This document shows positions 17,119 through 25,508 of a stretch of 64,000 nucleotides of DNA, one piece after another. The stretch comes from MPNO01 sp965200535. GTDB taxonomy: Bacteria; Pseudomonadota; Alphaproteobacteria; MPNO01. The position numbers and the translations under genes are program-made. The stretch is taken from assembly GCA_965200535.1 (NCBI GenBank), contig CBDAUF010000001.1, forward strand, positions 496,001 through 560,000, given 5' to 3'. Position 1 is the first letter of the stretch. Every line of letters starts with the position of its first letter. Under the pieces are notes generated by a model. It ran no database searches, was not told where the DNA came from, and worked only from the letters and a program-made list of their open reading frames with translations.

Positions 17119-17919
17119 ATGTCCGTGGCGAGACTCGGCGGCATCGACCTCAACTACCGGATCGACGGGCCCGCGGGCGCGCCGTGGATCACCTTCACGA
17201 CCGGCATCACCAACGATCTCACGATGTGGGATCCGCATGTCGGGGCGCTGTCGGCGACGCACCGGCTGCTGCGCTTCGACAGCCGCGGCCACGGCGGCAG
17301 CGGAGCGAGTCCACCCCCCTACACGCTGGATATGCTGATCGCCGATATCGTCGGGCTGTGGGACGAGCTGGGGATCGAGCGTTCCACTCTCGTCGGCATC
17401 GGTCTCGGCGGCGTGGTCTCGATCGGGCTTGCGCTCGCCCATCCGGGCCGGCTCGATGCGCTGGTCCCCGTCGCCTGCCGGTCGGAACCGTCTCCCGATT
17501 ACCGCGCGATCTGGCCGCCGCTCCTCGAACGCGCCCGAACCGGCGGCATCGACGCCATTGCCGGAACCACCGCGGAGCGCTGGTTCCCCGAAGCCTTCCG
17601 CACCGCCAACCCGGAAGCGATGGACCGGATCCGCGCGATGATCCGCCGGACATCGCTCGACGGCTATCTCGGCTGCGTCGCGGCGCTGCTGACGATGGAC
17701 TATACCGCCCGGCTCCCGGAGATCGACATCCCGACACTGCTGGTCTCCGGCGCCGAGGACAGGGTCGGCGCCCCGCCCGCGGTCATGCGGGAGATAGCGG
17801 AACGGATCCCCCGCGCGCGGCATGTTTCCCTGCCGGCGGCGGGCCACATCTGCACGGTCGCCAACCCCGGCGCCTTCAACCGCGAAATCGCTGCGTTTCT
17901 CGCCGAAAACCGGAGGTAG
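17119..17919 (+). CDS. Alpha/beta hydrolase-fold protein with Gly in place of the nucleophile
   Basis: This encodes 266 aa, most like 3-oxoadipate enol-lactonase (PcaD) and related hydrolases: FDSRGHGGS at 53-61, AEDRVGAPP carrying the acid, and AAGHICTV carrying the histidine. The nucleophile elbow, normally G-x-S-x-G, reads G93-I-G95-L-G97: the serine codon is GGT. One A-to-G change (AGT to GGT) would explain it. With acid and histidine kept, the protein may be inactive as an esterase or may use another mechanism, such as decarboxylation or dioxygenation by cofactor-free hydrolase-fold enzymes (though those also usually keep Ser). First gene of a five-gene plus-strand operon; RidA follows after 5 bp. 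Confidence 0.85.
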   Translation: MSVARLGGIDLNYRIDGPAGAPWITFTTGITNDLTMWDPHVGALSATHRLLRFDSRGHGGSGASPPPYTLDMLIADIVGLWDELGIERSTLVGIGLGGVVSIGLALAHPGRLDALVPVACRSEPSPDYRAIWPPLLERARTGGIDAIAGTTAERWFPEAFRTANPEAMDRIRAMIRRTSLDGYLGCVAALLTMDYTARLPEIDIPTLLVSGAEDRVGAPPAVMREIAERIPRARHVSLPAAGHICTVANPGAFNREIAAFLAENRR

Positions 17920-17924
17920 ACAGC

Positions 17925-18317
17925 ATGTTCAAGGCCATGAATCCGGAGGGCGTCTGCCCGCCTTTCCGCCACTATGTCCACTCGATCGAAGTCCCCGCCA
18001 ACGCGCGCTGGCTGGTGGTGTCCGGCCAGGTCGGTACACGTCCCGACGGCACCATTCCGGAGGGGATCGAGGCTCAGACCGAGGCGGCGTGGACCAATGT
18101 CGTAAAAATTCTCGAGGCCAACGGAATGGGGGTCCAGGATATCGTCATGGTTACCCAGTACCTGACGCGCGTCGAGGACCGGGACGCCCACATGGCGATC
18201 CGTAACAGGTTCCTCGGCGGCCATCTGCCGACCTCGACACTCCTGTTCGTCTCGGCGCTGGCTCAGCCCGAGATGGTCGTCGAGGTGGAGATCAAGGCCG
18301 CACAGGCAGTCGACTGA
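17925..18317 (+). CDS. RidA family protein, variant without the conserved Arg
   Basis: This encodes 130 aa; GGAGG (17912-17916) precedes ATG 17925 by 8 bp. The RidA fold is clear: WLVVSGQVG near 29-37, WTNVVKILEANGMGVQDIV near 56-74 and the MVVEVEIKA strand at the end. The position normally held by the substrate-binding arginine in the PAR motif is Ser104 (LPTSTLL). RidA subfamilies without this arginine generally do not hydrolyse imines efficiently, so another ligand is likely. It differs clearly from the RidA at 1696-2070, which keeps Arg. It is the second gene of the 17119-20961 operon. Confidence 0.85.
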   Translation: MFKAMNPEGVCPPFRHYVHSIEVPANARWLVVSGQVGTRPDGTIPEGIEAQTEAAWTNVVKILEANGMGVQDIVMVTQYLTRVEDRDAHMAIRNRFLGGHLPTSTLLFVSALAQPEMVVEVEIKAAQAVD

Positions 18318-18339
18318 CCCGGCGGCGCCGGCGCGTCGG

Positions 18340-19575
18340 ATGGCGGCTGCGGTCCCGCCGATTGTTCTCATTTCCGCGTTCTGCGTTGCGCTGACCGGCG
18401 TCAATCTCTCCTTCATGCTGATCGCGGCTCTGCTGCCGACTCTGACCGATGCGTGGTCGCTTACGGAGAGCGAGGCGGGCTGGCTCGGCGGCATATTCTT
18501 CGCCGGATATATCGGGACCGTCCCTGTCCTTTCGGCGCTCACCGACCGGGTCGACCCCAGACGGATCTATCTGTCCTCGGCGCTGGTCGGGGTCGGCGCA
18601 TCCCTCGGTTTCGCGACTCTCGCCGACGGGTTGTGGTCCGCGCTGTTTTGGCGTTTCCTCGCCGGGGTGGGGCTGGCCGGTACCTACATGCCGGGCCTGA
18701 AGGCGATGTGCGACTGTCTGCCCGAGGCGATGCGCTCGCGCGCCTCCGGCTACTACGCTTCCGTATTCGCCGTCGGATCGGCGCTTTCCTTCATCGTCGG
18801 CGGCGAGGCCGCCGCCGGCTGGGGCTGGCGCTGGGCGTTTGCGGTGGCGGGGTTCGGTTTCGCGCTCGCTTTCGCGCTGATCTTTCTGGTCCTGCCGCGG
18901 CAGACGCCGGACGCCAGCGCCGCGCCCGGTCCCCTGGACCTCTGGCCGGTCCTCGCGAATCGCCGGGCAATGGCCTACGTCCTCGCCAATTTCGGCGGTC
19001 TGTTCGAATCGGTCGGGCTGCGAACCTGGCTCGTGCCCTATCTGGTATTTCTCCAGAAACGCCCCGGCGAGGAAGCCGCCTTCCTGTCTCCCACCACCAT
19101 CGCCGCCGGGATCGCCTTCATCGGCGTGGCGGGTGCTGTCGCGATGTCGGAGCTGGGCGAACGCATCGGCATCCGCGCCGTCCTGACGGGCGCCGCCGTC
19201 CTCTCGTGCGCCGTCGCGCTCCTTGCCGGCGCGGCCGTCGATCTCGACTACTGGCCGGTGGTCGTGCTGCTGATCGCCTGCGCGGTGCTCAACTACGGGC
19301 GGAACGGGCCGACCACGACCGGCGCGCTGCTCAACGCTGACCCGCGATTGCAGGGAACCACAATGGGCGTGTTCGCCTTCGTCGGCTTTGCCGGGGCGCT
19401 GGTCGGCCCGGTCGCCTTCGGCGCGGCGCTGGAGACGGCGGGCGGGCGCAACGATCCGTCCGCCTGGATCTGGGGTTTCGCCGCGGTGGCGATGGGCGCG
19501 GTGCTGACCGCGGGTGCGGTCGGCGTCCTCGCCCGCGCACGGCCACATGCCGGGTCCGACCGCGATTTGCCTTGA
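18340..19575 (+). CDS. MFS transporter
   Basis: This encodes 411 aa with about twelve hydrophobic segments, a typical major-facilitator length. The cytoplasmic loop after helix 2 reads SALTDRVDPRRI, a variant of the GxxxDRxGRR motif, and the fourth and fifth helices carry RFLAGVGLAGTYMPG. This places it in the inner membrane as a proton-coupled carrier or exporter; substrate not recognisable. It starts 22 bp after the RidA-like gene and ends 44 bp before the SDR gene, so it is inside the same operon. No good ribosome site precedes ATG 18340, and a different nearby start is possible. Confidence 0.85.
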   Translation: MAAAVPPIVLISAFCVALTGVNLSFMLIAALLPTLTDAWSLTESEAGWLGGIFFAGYIGTVPVLSALTDRVDPRRIYLSSALVGVGASLGFATLADGLWSALFWRFLAGVGLAGTYMPGLKAMCDCLPEAMRSRASGYYASVFAVGSALSFIVGGEAAAGWGWRWAFAVAGFGFALAFALIFLVLPRQTPDASAAPGPLDLWPVLANRRAMAYVLANFGGLFESVGLRTWLVPYLVFLQKRPGEEAAFLSPTTIAAGIAFIGVAGAVAMSELGERIGIRAVLTGAAVLSCAVALLAGAAVDLDYWPVVVLLIACAVLNYGRNGPTTTGALLNADPRLQGTTMGVFAFVGFAGALVGPVAFGAALETAGGRNDPSAWIWGFAAVAMGAVLTAGAVGVLARARPHAGSDRDLP

Positions 19576-19619
19576 CGGTTCGGGCGACGCAGACTGCGCG
19601 AAACGGCGGGAGAGATAAC

Positions 19620-20345
19620 ATGGCCGATCGCGCGGCACTCGTCGTCGGCGCGGGCGACGCGACGGGCGGCGCGGTCGCGAGGCGGTTTGCGCGCGGCGGT
19701 TATGCGGCTTGCGTGGTACGGCGAAAGCGGGACAGCCTGCGGGAACTGGTCGCCGGCATCGAGAACGACGGCGGTGTCGCCCATCCGTTCGGCGTCGATG
19801 CGCGCAACGAGGACGCCGTGGTCGCCATGTTCGACGAGATCGAGGCCGATATCGGCCCGCTCGAGGTGGCGGTCTTCAATATCGGCGCCAATTCGCCGGG
19901 CAGCATCCTGGAAGAGACCGCCCGGCGGTACTTCAAGATGTGGGAGCTTTCCTGCTTCGCCGGATTCCTGACCGGGCGGGAGGCGGCGCGGCGGATGATC
20001 CCGCGCCGACGAGGCACCATCATCTTTACCGGCGCCACCGCCAGCATGCGGGGCCGTGCGCGGTTTGCCGGTTTCGCCGGCGCCAAGCACGCGCTGCGGG
20101 CGCTCGCCCAGAGCATGGCGCGCGAACTCGCACCGATGAACATTCATGTCGCGCATGTCGTCGTCGACGGCGCGATCGATACCGAATTCATCCGCTCGAA
20201 CTTCCCGGACCGCTACGCGCTCAAGGAGGTCGACGGGATCGTGAACCCCGACCACATCGCGGAGATCTACTGGCAGCTGCACGTCCAGCCGCGCGATGCC
20301 TGGACCTTCGAGATGGACCTCAGACCATGGATGGAGCCTTGGTAG
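19620..20345 (+). CDS. SDR family protein with Phe at the catalytic Tyr position
   Basis: This encodes 241 aa from ATG 19620, after GGGAGAGATA. The N-terminal loop is GAGDATGGAVAR, a short and altered nucleotide-binding glycine motif. The active-site helix reads GFAGAKHALRALAQSMAREL, with Phe where YxxxK has Tyr; lysine is kept. The family with FTGATASxRG followed by FAxAK is widespread in proteobacteria and, to my knowledge, poorly characterised. The C-terminal DGAIDTEFIR and PRDAWTFEMDLRPW are also typical of that group. It stops 4 bp before the isomerase gene, so expression is coupled. Reaction unknown. Confidence 0.82.
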   Translation: MADRAALVVGAGDATGGAVARRFARGGYAACVVRRKRDSLRELVAGIENDGGVAHPFGVDARNEDAVVAMFDEIEADIGPLEVAVFNIGANSPGSILEETARRYFKMWELSCFAGFLTGREAARRMIPRRRGTIIFTGATASMRGRARFAGFAGAKHALRALAQSMARELAPMNIHVAHVVVDGAIDTEFIRSNFPDRYALKEVDGIVNPDHIAEIYWQLHVQPRDAWTFEMDLRPWMEPW

Positions 20346-20349
20346 AACG

Positions 20350-20961
20350 ATGACGGTTTCGGTTGAATTCCACTTCGATTTCGGCAGTCCCAACGCCTAT
20401 CTCAGCCACTGCGTCATCCCGGAGATCGAACACCGGACGGGGGTGAGTTTCGCCTACGTGCCGGTGTTGCTGGGCGGGGTGTTCAAGCTCACCAACAACG
20501 GACCGCCGATGGACCGGACTCGGGGCGTCAGGAACAAGCCGGAATACGAGAAGCTGGAAACCGACCGGTTCATCCGCCGCCACGGGATCGCCAACTACCG
20601 ATGGAATCCGCATTTTCCGGTCAACACGCTGCGGATCATGCGGGGCGCCGTGGCGGCGGAGGCAGACGGCTATCTCGACCGCTACGTCGCCGCGGTCTTC
20701 CGCCACATGTGGGAAGCGCCCAAGAAGCTCGACGACCCGGAGATCGTGGCATCCGCGCTCGATGAGGACGGGATCGACGGCGCGGCGCTGATCGCGCGGA
20801 TCGACGACCAGGCGGTCAAGGACCGGCTCCTCGCCAACACCGAGGCCTCTGTCGAGCGCGGCACGTTCGGCAGCCCGACCTTCTTCGTCGGCGAGGAAAT
20901 CTTCTTCGGCAAGGACCGCCTCGTCGATGTCGAGGCGGAGATCGTGCGAGCGCTGCTATAG
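20350..20961 (+). CDS. 2-hydroxychromene-2-carboxylate isomerase-like (DsbA-fold, kappa GST family)
   Basis: This encodes 203 aa from ATG 20350. The thioredoxin-type start FHFDFGSPNAYLSH carries Ser13-Pro where DsbA has the CxxC motif; this is the active serine that binds glutathione in NahD-type isomerases. The cis-proline loop is GTFGSPTFFVGEEIFFG (about 172-188). NahD acts in naphthalene degradation, interconverting hydroxychromene carboxylate and hydroxybenzylidene pyruvate with glutathione; relatives act on other substrates. Last gene of the operon starting at 17119. The family is sure, and an aromatic substrate is plausible given the neighbours. Confidence 0.88.
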   Translation: MTVSVEFHFDFGSPNAYLSHCVIPEIEHRTGVSFAYVPVLLGGVFKLTNNGPPMDRTRGVRNKPEYEKLETDRFIRRHGIANYRWNPHFPVNTLRIMRGAVAAEADGYLDRYVAAVFRHMWEAPKKLDDPEIVASALDEDGIDGAALIARIDDQAVKDRLLANTEASVERGTFGSPTFFVGEEIFFGKDRLVDVEAEIVRALL

Positions 20962-21055
20962 CGGTTGGATTGCGATGACCGGTCGAGGGGACGCGCAGCC
21001 TCACCGGCTTCGACGATTCCGGCCGGGCGGCTTGCGACCTCGGGACCCCGACGCC

Positions 21056-22168
21056 TCAAAGCCGCCGTTCCAGCCAGTCGAGCATCAGCGGCACGTTGTG
21101 GGCCCAGGCGTCGTGAGCGCAGTGGGCGATGCCGCCGGTCTTCGGGTCGTCGTAGATCTTCAGCGTCTTGTCGGCCGCGCCGACCTCGGCGAACAGGCGT
21201 TCGGCGCCGCGCACATCCATCAGCCGGTCGGGCCGCGGGTGGTTGATCAGGGTCGGACAGACGATGTTCCCGGCGATCCCCTCCATCGTGTAGTCGCGGA
21301 GCAGAACCAGCGCCTCCTCATGGGTCACCCCGCCGAGCAGGCGGCGCAGCGTCGGCTTGAGCCCGTCATAGTAGAGATAGATGTCGTCGAGCAGCGAATA
21401 ACAGCCGCACCAGGCGACGAGCGCCTTGGCCCGGCGGTCGAAGGCGGCAACGCGGGGCGCGTAGTAGCCCGCCATCGAAATCCCCATCAGGCCGATCCGC
21501 TCCGGATCCACCTCCGGCCGCGCCGCCAGGTAGTCGATGCAGGCCATGCCAGGCACCTCGTAATCCGCCCGCGTCGGGATGCCCTTGAGATACATCGACG
21601 ACCCGCGCCCCGGGGTGTCGACCAGCAGCATGGCGATGCCGCGCTCGCACATCTGCCTGCCGGAGAAGTAGATCTCCTCCGCATAGGCGTCGGCGCCGCC
21701 GATAAAGAACACCGCCGGCCCCCTGCCGCCCGGCGGCGGGGTGTTCGGGTGGCAGAAATAGCCGTCGTAGGTCTCGCCGCCGCAGACGACCTCGATGACC
21801 TCGATCGCCGGAGAATGCAGCCCAGCCGCCTGGCGGAAACAGGCCTGTGCCCGGCGGAACCGGTCGGCCCGGTCGGCCGCGCGCGCCTCGTCTAGGAACA
21901 CATCGGCCATGCGCCAGTACTGGTTGGCGTGGAAAAAATACTTCATCGCGGTGGTGTTGCGGCGCTCCGCGAGGGCCTCGCGTGCGAGGCCCTCGATCCG
22001 GCGGGCGAGCGCCGTCCACGCCCGTTCCCAGCTATCGGTATCGCCTTCCTCGATCTCGCGGCAGCAGCGGGCGATGTCGAACACGTCGCCGCCGCCCTGC
22101 TGCGCCTCGGCGACCAGACGCAGCGTCTGCGAGCCGAAGGCGTGGCTCGGGAACAGAAAATCGAACAC
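21056..22168 (-). CDS. Alpha/beta hydrolase with N-terminal helical domain (2,6-dihydroxypseudooxynicotine hydrolase/FrsA-like)
   Basis: This encodes about 370 aa if GTG 22168 is used; GGGAGGG lies 4 bp upstream of it, which is better than ATG 22198. An N-terminal helical domain (about 1-130, with MKYFFHANQYWRMAD) precedes the hydrolase fold. The nucleophile is in GLMGISMAGYYAPR, the acid in INHPRPDRLMD and the histidine near GIAHCAH, so the triad is complete. This architecture is shared with the nicotine-pathway C-C bond hydrolase and with FrsA-like esterases. It would cleave a C-C or ester bond in a degraded aromatic or N-heterocycle. Divergent from the second Rieske gene. Confidence 0.82.
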   Translation of the reverse strand: MFDFLFPSHAFGSQTLRLVAEAQQGGGDVFDIARCCREIEEGDTDSWERAWTALARRIEGLAREALAERRNTTAMKYFFHANQYWRMADVFLDEARAADRADRFRRAQACFRQAAGLHSPAIEVIEVVCGGETYDGYFCHPNTPPPGGRGPAVFFIGGADAYAEEIYFSGRQMCERGIAMLLVDTPGRGSSMYLKGIPTRADYEVPGMACIDYLAARPEVDPERIGLMGISMAGYYAPRVAAFDRRAKALVAWCGCYSLLDDIYLYYDGLKPTLRRLLGGVTHEEALVLLRDYTMEGIAGNIVCPTLINHPRPDRLMDVRGAERLFAEVGAADKTLKIYDDPKTGGIAHCAHDAWAHNVPLMLDWLERRL

Positions 22169-22268
22169 GGTACCCTCCCGCGATTGGCCCGCTGCCATAT
22201 TCCCCGTAGAGTCGGGCGCACGCAAATTCGCCGGCCAGACGTCCGGCGGACGGCGACGGGGAGGGGCG

Positions 22269-23309
22269 ATGTTCTTGCGCAACTGCTGGTACGTGGCGGC
22301 GTGGAGCCAGGAGGTTGGGGCGAAGCCGCTGGCGCGTACGCTCCTAAACGAGCCGGTGGTGCTGTTCCGCGCCGCCGACGGGGCGCCGGTCGCGCTTGAG
22401 GACCGGTGCTGCCACCGGGCCCTGCCGCTCTCGCTCGGCACGGTGGAGGAGGGCGGGCTGCGCTGCGCCTGCCACGGTCTCGTCTTCGACCGCGGCGGGG
22501 CCTGCGTCGAGGTGCCCGGCCAGACCCGGATTCCGCCTGGCGGGGCGGTCAGGGCCTATCCCCTGGTCGAGCGGGCCGGATGGATCTGGATCTGGATGGG
22601 GGAAGAAGCGCCGGACGAGAGCCTGCTGCCCGACTGGTGGTGGATGGACGACCCTGGATGGAAGACCATCCCCGGCAACCGCGGGCAACCGCTCTATTCG
22701 CGGTGCAGCTATCGGCTGATCGTGGACAACCTGCTCGACCTCTCGCACCTCGCCTTTGTCCACACCGATACCATCGGCAACGACGAGATCGTGCGCTTTC
22801 CCTGCCGCACCGAGCGTGCGGCGGGGATGATACGCATGGAACGGCTGATGTCCGCGGTGGAACCGCCGCCGTTCTACCGGGCAGCCGGCGGTTACGCGGG
22901 GAAGGTGGACCGCTGGCAGATCGTCGATGCCGCACCGCCCTGCTACGTCGATGTCGATGTCGGCTGCGCCGGGACCGGGCGGGGCGCGCTGGATGGGAAC
23001 CGGCCGCAGGGAACCGCCTTCCACGTCCCGAACTGCCCGACGCCGGAGACCGAGCGCACGACCCACCATTTCTACGCCCACTCGCGCTTCTTCCGGATCG
23101 ACGATGCGGAGATGGACGAGATCTACCGCACCGACTTCTCGCGGGTGTTCCTGGAGGACCTGGAGATCATGGAGGCCCAGCAGCGCGTGTTCGACGCGCA
23201 GCCCGACGCGCCGCTGGTCGATATCAACGTCGATGCGCCGGCGCTCGCCTTCAGGCGGCTGTACGACGAGGCGCTCGAACGCGAGGCCGGTGCGCGCTCC
23301 GCTGCGTGA
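22269..23309 (+). CDS. Rieske [2Fe-2S] oxygenase, VanA-like, second copy
   Basis: This encodes 346 aa from ATG 22269 (GGGGAGGGG upstream). It starts MFLRNCWYVAAWSQEVG and resembles the oxygenase at 5218-6330 throughout. Rieske ligands are Cys47/His49 and Cys66/His69; the iron-site helix is DNLLDLSHLAFVHTDT. The C-terminal DINVDAPALAFRRLYDEAL is shared with VanA-like enzymes. As with the first copy, no reductase gene is adjacent. It precedes an amidase gene by 34 bp, repeating the amidase-plus-Rieske association of the first cluster. The substrate is probably a methoxy- or N-substituted aromatic. Confidence 0.9.
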   Translation: MFLRNCWYVAAWSQEVGAKPLARTLLNEPVVLFRAADGAPVALEDRCCHRALPLSLGTVEEGGLRCACHGLVFDRGGACVEVPGQTRIPPGGAVRAYPLVERAGWIWIWMGEEAPDESLLPDWWWMDDPGWKTIPGNRGQPLYSRCSYRLIVDNLLDLSHLAFVHTDTIGNDEIVRFPCRTERAAGMIRMERLMSAVEPPPFYRAAGGYAGKVDRWQIVDAAPPCYVDVDVGCAGTGRGALDGNRPQGTAFHVPNCPTPETERTTHHFYAHSRFFRIDDAEMDEIYRTDFSRVFLEDLEIMEAQQRVFDAQPDAPLVDINVDAPALAFRRLYDEALEREAGARSAA

Positions 23310-23343
23310 TGCGCGCCGCTGGAAACAAAGGGAGAAACCCGCA

Positions 23344-24693
23344 ATGGCGATGAAGCCGCTCTGGGACCTGGCCGCGGATCTGGCCGAGGGCCGCACCACC
23401 TCGGCCGAACTCACCGCCGCCTGCTTCGACAGGATCGACGATCCCGGCGGCGAGGGCGGGCGGGTCTTCATCCGCCTGTTCAGGGACGCCGCGATGGAGG
23501 CCGCGGAGGCGTCCGACAGGGCGCGCGCCCGCTACATCGTTCCCTCGCCGCTCGCCGGCATCCCGGTTTCGATCAAGGACCTCTGCGACGTTCGGGGCTA
23601 CACCACCCTGGCCGGTTCGAAGGCGCTCGAAATCCGCCCGCCGGCGGCCGAGGATGCTCCGGTGGTCGCCCGTCTCCGCGCCGCCGGCGCGGTTATCGTG
23701 GGCACCACCAACATGACCGAATTCGCCTTCGGCGCGCTCGGCCTCAACCCCCACTACGATACGCCGCGCAACCCGTGGGACCGGGCGGTCGGGCGGATAC
23801 CCGGCGGGTCGTCCTCGGGCGCCGCGGTATCGGTGACCGACGGTATGGCGGCGGCCGCCCTCGGCAGCGACACCGCGGGGTCGGTCCGCATGCCGGCGGG
23901 CTTCTGCGGGCTCACCGGTTTCAAGCCGACCGTGGGCCGCATCCCGACCGACGGCCTCGTGCCGCTGTCCTTCGCGCTGGACAGCGTCGGACCGCTGGGC
24001 AACAGCGTCGGGTGCTGCGCCATGGTCGATGCGGTCTTCGCCGGTGAACGGCCGGAGCCCGTCGCCCCGCATCCGGTCGAGCACGCGACGATCGCGGTGC
24101 CGAAGCGCCTCGTCACCGAGGATCTCGACGATGCCGTCGCCAGCGCCTTCGAGGCTGCGCTGAACCGCCTGTCGCGGGCCGGCGCGCGGATCGTCGATAT
24201 CGAATTCGCCGAGCTGGAGGAGATCGCGGCGCTCAACGCCACGGCGACGCTGACCATTATCGAGGCCCATGCCTGGCACCGCGAACTGCTGGAGGAACGC
24301 GGCGACTTCTACGATCCCGTCATCGGCCGCCGCCTCAAGAGCGGCGCGGCGATCCCGGCATCCGTCTATATCGACCTGCTCGCCGGACGCCGCGACCTCA
24401 ACCGGCGCGCCGATGCCATCACCGCGCCCTTCGATGCGGTCGCCATGCCGACGCTGGCGTGGGTCGCACCGCCCATCGCGTCGATCGGCAACAGCGACGC
24501 GGAATGGCTGGCCGCCAACGCCCGCACCCTCCGCAACACCTTCGTCGGCAACTTCCTCGACCGCTGCGCGATCACCCTACCATGCCACGAGCCGGGGTCC
24601 GCACCCGTCGGCTTCATGCTGATGGGCGCGCACGGCGGCGATGCCGCGCTGCTGCGGCTGGCCGCCGGGGTGGAGGCGGCGCTGGTGCGGTGA
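23344..24693 (+). CDS. Amidase (amidase-signature family), GatA-like type
   Basis: This encodes 449 aa. The triad is Lys78 (VSIKDLCDV), cis-Ser156 in GGSSSGAAV and Ser180 in GSDTAGSVRMP. Unlike the amidases at 3597 and 8215 it lacks the PMMNGAS insertion and is shorter, closer to GatA or aspartyl/indole-acetamide-type amidases; it is probably not tRNA amidotransferase because GatB/GatC are absent. ATG 23344 or 23350 could be used. It lies 34 bp behind the Rieske gene in the same direction and is convergent with the enoyl-CoA hydratase gene. Confidence 0.9.
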   Translation: MAMKPLWDLAADLAEGRTTSAELTAACFDRIDDPGGEGGRVFIRLFRDAAMEAAEASDRARARYIVPSPLAGIPVSIKDLCDVRGYTTLAGSKALEIRPPAAEDAPVVARLRAAGAVIVGTTNMTEFAFGALGLNPHYDTPRNPWDRAVGRIPGGSSSGAAVSVTDGMAAAALGSDTAGSVRMPAGFCGLTGFKPTVGRIPTDGLVPLSFALDSVGPLGNSVGCCAMVDAVFAGERPEPVAPHPVEHATIAVPKRLVTEDLDDAVASAFEAALNRLSRAGARIVDIEFAELEEIAALNATATLTIIEAHAWHRELLEERGDFYDPVIGRRLKSGAAIPASVYIDLLAGRRDLNRRADAITAPFDAVAMPTLAWVAPPIASIGNSDAEWLAANARTLRNTFVGNFLDRCAITLPCHEPGSAPVGFMLMGAHGGDAALLRLAAGVEAALVR

Positions 24694-24717
24694 GACCGGG
24701 GAAAGACGCGGGCGCGC

Positions 24718-25494
24718 CTACCTGTCGGCGAAGTCGGGTTTCCGCTTCTCGATGAAGGCCGCCATGCCCTCGCCCTGATCGGCGGTGCCGAAGGTCGCCT
24801 GGAACAGCCTGCGCTCGAAGCGCACCCCCTCGCTGAGCGACACCTCGTAGGACCGGTTGACCGACTCCTTGACCATCAGGGCAATCGGCAGCGAGGCGCC
24901 GGCGATCTTTGCCGCCGCCTCCATCGCCTCGTCGATCAGCCGGTCGGGCGCGACGATCCGGCTGACCAGCCCGGCGCGCTCGGCTTCCTTGGCGTCCATC
25001 ATCCGCCCCGTGAGGCACATGTCCATCGCCTTCGACTTGCCGACCAGACGGGTCAGCCGCTGGGTGCCGCCCGCTCCCGGGGTGACCCCGAGCGCGATCT
25101 CCGGCTGGCCGAAGCGCGCGGTGTCGGCGGCGATGATGAAATCGCACATCATCGCGAGTTCGCAGCCGCCGCCCAGCGCATAGCCCGCCACCGCCGCGAT
25201 TATCGGCTTGCGGCAATTCAGGATGGATTCCCACTCGGCGGTGATGAAGTCCTCGGTATACGTTCCGGGCCAGTCCTTGGACTGCATCTCCTTGATGTCG
25301 GCGCCGGCGGCGAAGGCCTTTTCGGAGCCGGTCAGCACCATCGCCCGGATTGCCGGGTCGGCCTCGAACGCGGAGAGCGCGGCGCCGAGTTCGCGCACCA
25401 GCGGGGTCGACAGGGCGTTGAGCGCCTGCGGGCGGTCGAGGGTGATCAACCCGACCGAATCGCGGGTCTCGACGACGATGTTTTGGTAAGCCAT
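24718..25494 (-). CDS. Enoyl-CoA hydratase
   Basis: This encodes 258 aa. Crotonase motifs are AFAAGADIKEM, AVAGYALGGGCELAMMCD and FGQPEIALGVTPGAGGTQRL, including the oxyanion-hole glycines and active-site Glu in QPEI. It hydrates trans-2-enoyl-CoA in beta-oxidation. In many alphaproteobacteria this gene lies next to mutM, with rpsT and dnaA beyond; here rpsT/dnaA are absent and an amidase gene follows instead. The start ATG 25494 is 14 bp from the stop of the small secreted protein gene, so the two and mutM may be co-transcribed. Confidence 0.92.
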   Translation of the reverse strand: MAYQNIVVETRDSVGLITLDRPQALNALSTPLVRELGAALSAFEADPAIRAMVLTGSEKAFAAGADIKEMQSKDWPGTYTEDFITAEWESILNCRKPIIAAVAGYALGGGCELAMMCDFIIAADTARFGQPEIALGVTPGAGGTQRLTRLVGKSKAMDMCLTGRMMDAKEAERAGLVSRIVAPDRLIDEAMEAAAKIAGASLPIALMVKESVNRSYEVSLSEGVRFERRLFQATFGTADQGEGMAAFIEKRKPDFADR

Positions 25495-25508
25495 GGGCGC
25501 CTCTTCTG

